The notes under the pieces: model-generated | Seen by the model: only the letters and a program-made list of their open reading frames with translations | Database searches by the model: none | Told to the model about the DNA's origin: nothing | Shown here: positions 61,525-64,000 of the stretch, in pieces | How the letters are laid out: the number at the start of each line of letters is the position of its first letter | Position numbering within the stretch: position 1 is the first letter of the stretch | Program-made: the position numbers and the translations under genes | Origin: Streptomyces sp. AM 4-1-1 | Lineage (GTDB): Bacteria; Actinomycetota; Actinomycetes; Streptomycetales; Streptomycetaceae | Length of the DNA: 64,000 nucleotides | Assembly (NCBI RefSeq): GCF_029167625.1 | Contig: NZ_CP119145.1 | Span: forward strand, 4,712,001 to 4,776,000 | Direction of reading: 5' to 3'

Positions 61525-61964
61525 GGGATCTCCGTTCGTCGTGCGGAAGGGAGGGAGGAAGGAGGGGAGGGAGGGGAGGACAGGTGTACGGGTGGACGGG
61601 AGAGGGCGGCGGGGTGTGGGAAGGGGAAGAGCTGTCCTGCCCACTTTGTATCGTCGCCCCGATCCCGGACGGGGGATACAGCGCGCACACGGCATGCCCG
61701 CGCCTCCTCGGCACGCAAGGGCGATCAGCCGATCAGCCGGGCAGCCGGGTGGCAGGACAGCCAGGCATCCGGGTGGCCGGGGCGGCCCGAGCCCGGCTCC
61801 GCGGCCGTCGCCGACGCCGCGGTCCGCCCGTGGACGTCAGCGGGACGTCAGCCGCGCGTCAGAGGCGCGTGAGCGGGAGACCGCAGAGTGGTGAGTGACA
61901 GCCGGTCGGGGCGTATCGCGCCGAAGGCCCGGTCCGTTCCGCACATCACATCGGGGGATTTCCC
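61525..61964. other. 440-bp divergent region between rocD and the lipoprotein gene
   Basis: No gene is supported. It contains the polypurine tract at 61545-61580, an AT-richer segment with ACTTTGTATCG (61645-61655) that may hold the rocD promoter on the minus strand, and GCAGCCGGGTGGCAGG-type short repeats at about 61740-61780. Confidence 0.45.
61545..61580 (+). repeat. Polypurine (GGGAGG) tract in the rocD leader
   Basis: About 36 bases of G and A only, with seven or more GG/GGG runs. The plus strand could form a G-quadruplex, and the rocD mRNA would be C/U-rich here, just before its ribosome site. Confidence 0.8.
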
Positions 61965-62753
61965 ATGCGTACATTCCGTCACCGCTCCACCGTCCTCGGC
62001 GCCGCGGCCACCACCGTCCTCGCTCTCGCACTGACCGCCTGCGGCGGAAGCGACAGCGGTACGAAGGACGCGGGCGCGGCGAAGTCCGACGCGCCGACCG
62101 TGTCCTCGACGCAGGCCGCCGGGTCCGCCCCGTCCGCCGCTTCCGCCACCTCCGCCGTCACCGGCGGTTCGGCGAAGGACGCCGGCTCGGGCAACGGCGG
62201 AAGCGCCAAGGCGGACCCCGCGGCCACGGTCGCCGCCGCCTCGGCGGTCAAGGCGAAGGGCGGCGGCAGCACGAACACCGAGAGCTACGCCTTCTCGCAC
62301 CCGTGCGAGACGGGAAGGCTGTCGCTGCGGGTGACCACACGCTCGGGCGCGTCCTCGCAGCGGGTGATCGAGGTGCGCAACACCGGCTCGACCTCCTGCG
62401 GTCTGAGCTACCACCCCGCGGTCGACCTCGGCGACTCCGCCTCCGGGGACCGGAGCCACAACGTCAAGCCGCTGATCCCCAGCGGACTCGGTGGCGCTCC
62501 CGCCTACCCGGTGCTGGCGGGCCAGACCGCCTACGCGGTGATCGACCTCAACCCGAGCGGTGCGACCACCGGCACGGCGCCCGGGATCAACGAGATGAAC
62601 GTGCTCGTCAGCCCGGACAGCATGCCGAACGCCGACACGCGCAACTTCCCCCTCGGCTCGGGTGCGAAGGTGCTCAAGCCGAAGCTGGGCCTGTACCGCG
62701 GCACGGTCGCGGACGCGGTGAACTCCATGAAGCAGGCGGACACCCAGTCCTGA
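61965..62753 (+). CDS. DUF4232 lipoprotein
   Basis: A 262-residue secreted lipoprotein. The signal peptide ends with the lipobox LTAC (Cys26 approximately). A Ser/Ala/Gly/Asp linker of about 80 residues follows, then the DUF4232 domain (SLRVTTRSGASSQRVIEVRN, STSCGLSYHPAVDLG, ending VLKPKLGLYRG) with one likely disulfide between the two cysteines. GGGGGA lies before ATG 61965, and a strong terminator follows. Cell-surface location; function unknown. Confidence 0.9.
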   Translation: MRTFRHRSTVLGAAATTVLALALTACGGSDSGTKDAGAAKSDAPTVSSTQAAGSAPSAASATSAVTGGSAKDAGSGNGGSAKADPAATVAAASAVKAKGGGSTNTESYAFSHPCETGRLSLRVTTRSGASSQRVIEVRNTGSTSCGLSYHPAVDLGDSASGDRSHNVKPLIPSGLGGAPAYPVLAGQTAYAVIDLNPSGATTGTAPGINEMNVLVSPDSMPNADTRNFPLGSGAKVLKPKLGLYRGTVADAVNSMKQADTQS

Positions 62754-62794
62754 GCTCCCTGACCTCCTCGACCTCCCCGACTTCCCCGAGAGAC

Positions 62795-62832
62795 ACCGCC
62801 CGCCGGAGCCGTTGTGCGCTCCGGCGGGCGGT
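62795..62832 (+). terminator. Terminator of the DUF4232 lipoprotein gene
   Basis: ACCGCCCGCCGGAGC (62795-62809) and GCTCCGGCGGGCGGT (62818-62832) form a perfect 15-bp stem with an 8-base loop, 41 bp after the stop. Confidence 0.9.
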
Positions 62833-62936
62833 GGCCCGTCCCCGGGCCCGGTGGCCGACCTGACCGCGTCCGCGACCGCTCCGACGGTCCGCGGAGTTTT
62901 CCCGAACCGGCGGCCCAAGATCGGTTCCGTACCTGA

Positions 62937-63962
<1,026 letters not shown>

Positions 63963-64000
63963 GTCGCAGGAGTACAGGGAGCCGAAGGGACCGAAGGAGT

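Overview
The window is high-GC actinobacterial chromosome, almost certainly Streptomyces or a close relative. Evidence: very high G+C with strong third-position bias, GTG starts, probable leaderless mRNAs, a single noticed TTA codon, and Streptomyces-typical families (DUF5133, DUF6907, DUF4232, PspC proteins, icmB, PerM). I see no rRNA, tRNA, CRISPR array, insertion sequence or prophage.

Layout. 1-3.7 kb: two membrane Ser/Thr kinases, the first cut by the window edge. 3.9-9.4 kb: succinate-semialdehyde dehydrogenase, a GMC oxidoreductase, a PadR repressor with a palindromic operator, and a glycosidase-like TIM barrel. 9.5-11.5 kb: a DUF5133 gene, then a coupled pair that looks like a Bell-type effector with a C-terminal amyloid-like motif plus a membrane sensor with the matching motif at its N-terminus. 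12.6-15.1 kb: chorismate mutase, preceded by an aromatic-rich leader peptide and attenuator hairpin, divergent from guaA. 15.1-22.2 kb: Uma2-like nuclease, membrane protein, DoxX, and divergent PspC modules, one fused to a histidine kinase with its LuxR-type regulator. 22.2-30.9 kb: two NlpC/P60 hydrolases around a small membrane protein with an iron box, PcrA/UvrD helicase, an M23 peptidase with a disordered cytoplasmic arm, and icmB.

31.3-40.0 kb: five genes (SWIM and DUF5691 one way; MoxR ATPase, DUF5682 and VWA the other) diverge from one bidirectional promoter resembling the RecA-independent (PafBC-type) DNA-damage promoter. 40.3-49.3 kb: sucCD, an XRE/sigma-like/TM chimera, perM, a disordered membrane protein and purNH. 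Chorismate mutase, helicase, M23, sucCD, perM and purNH recall the Rv0948c-Rv0957 order of Mycobacterium tuberculosis, so this is conserved core chromosome. 49.4-60.1 kb: RDD protein, folD, DUF3017, mdh, an AhpD-like/MocR pair and a transporter, interspersed with several genes broken or scrambled by small indels. 60.3-64.0 kb: rocD, a DUF4232 lipoprotein and trpS.

The two most novel signals are the amyloid-motif pair (9851-11544) and the damage-promoter-driven MoxR/VWA/DUF5682/SWIM/DUF5691 locus (31287-39961). All functional statements rest on motifs read by eye; no database search was run.
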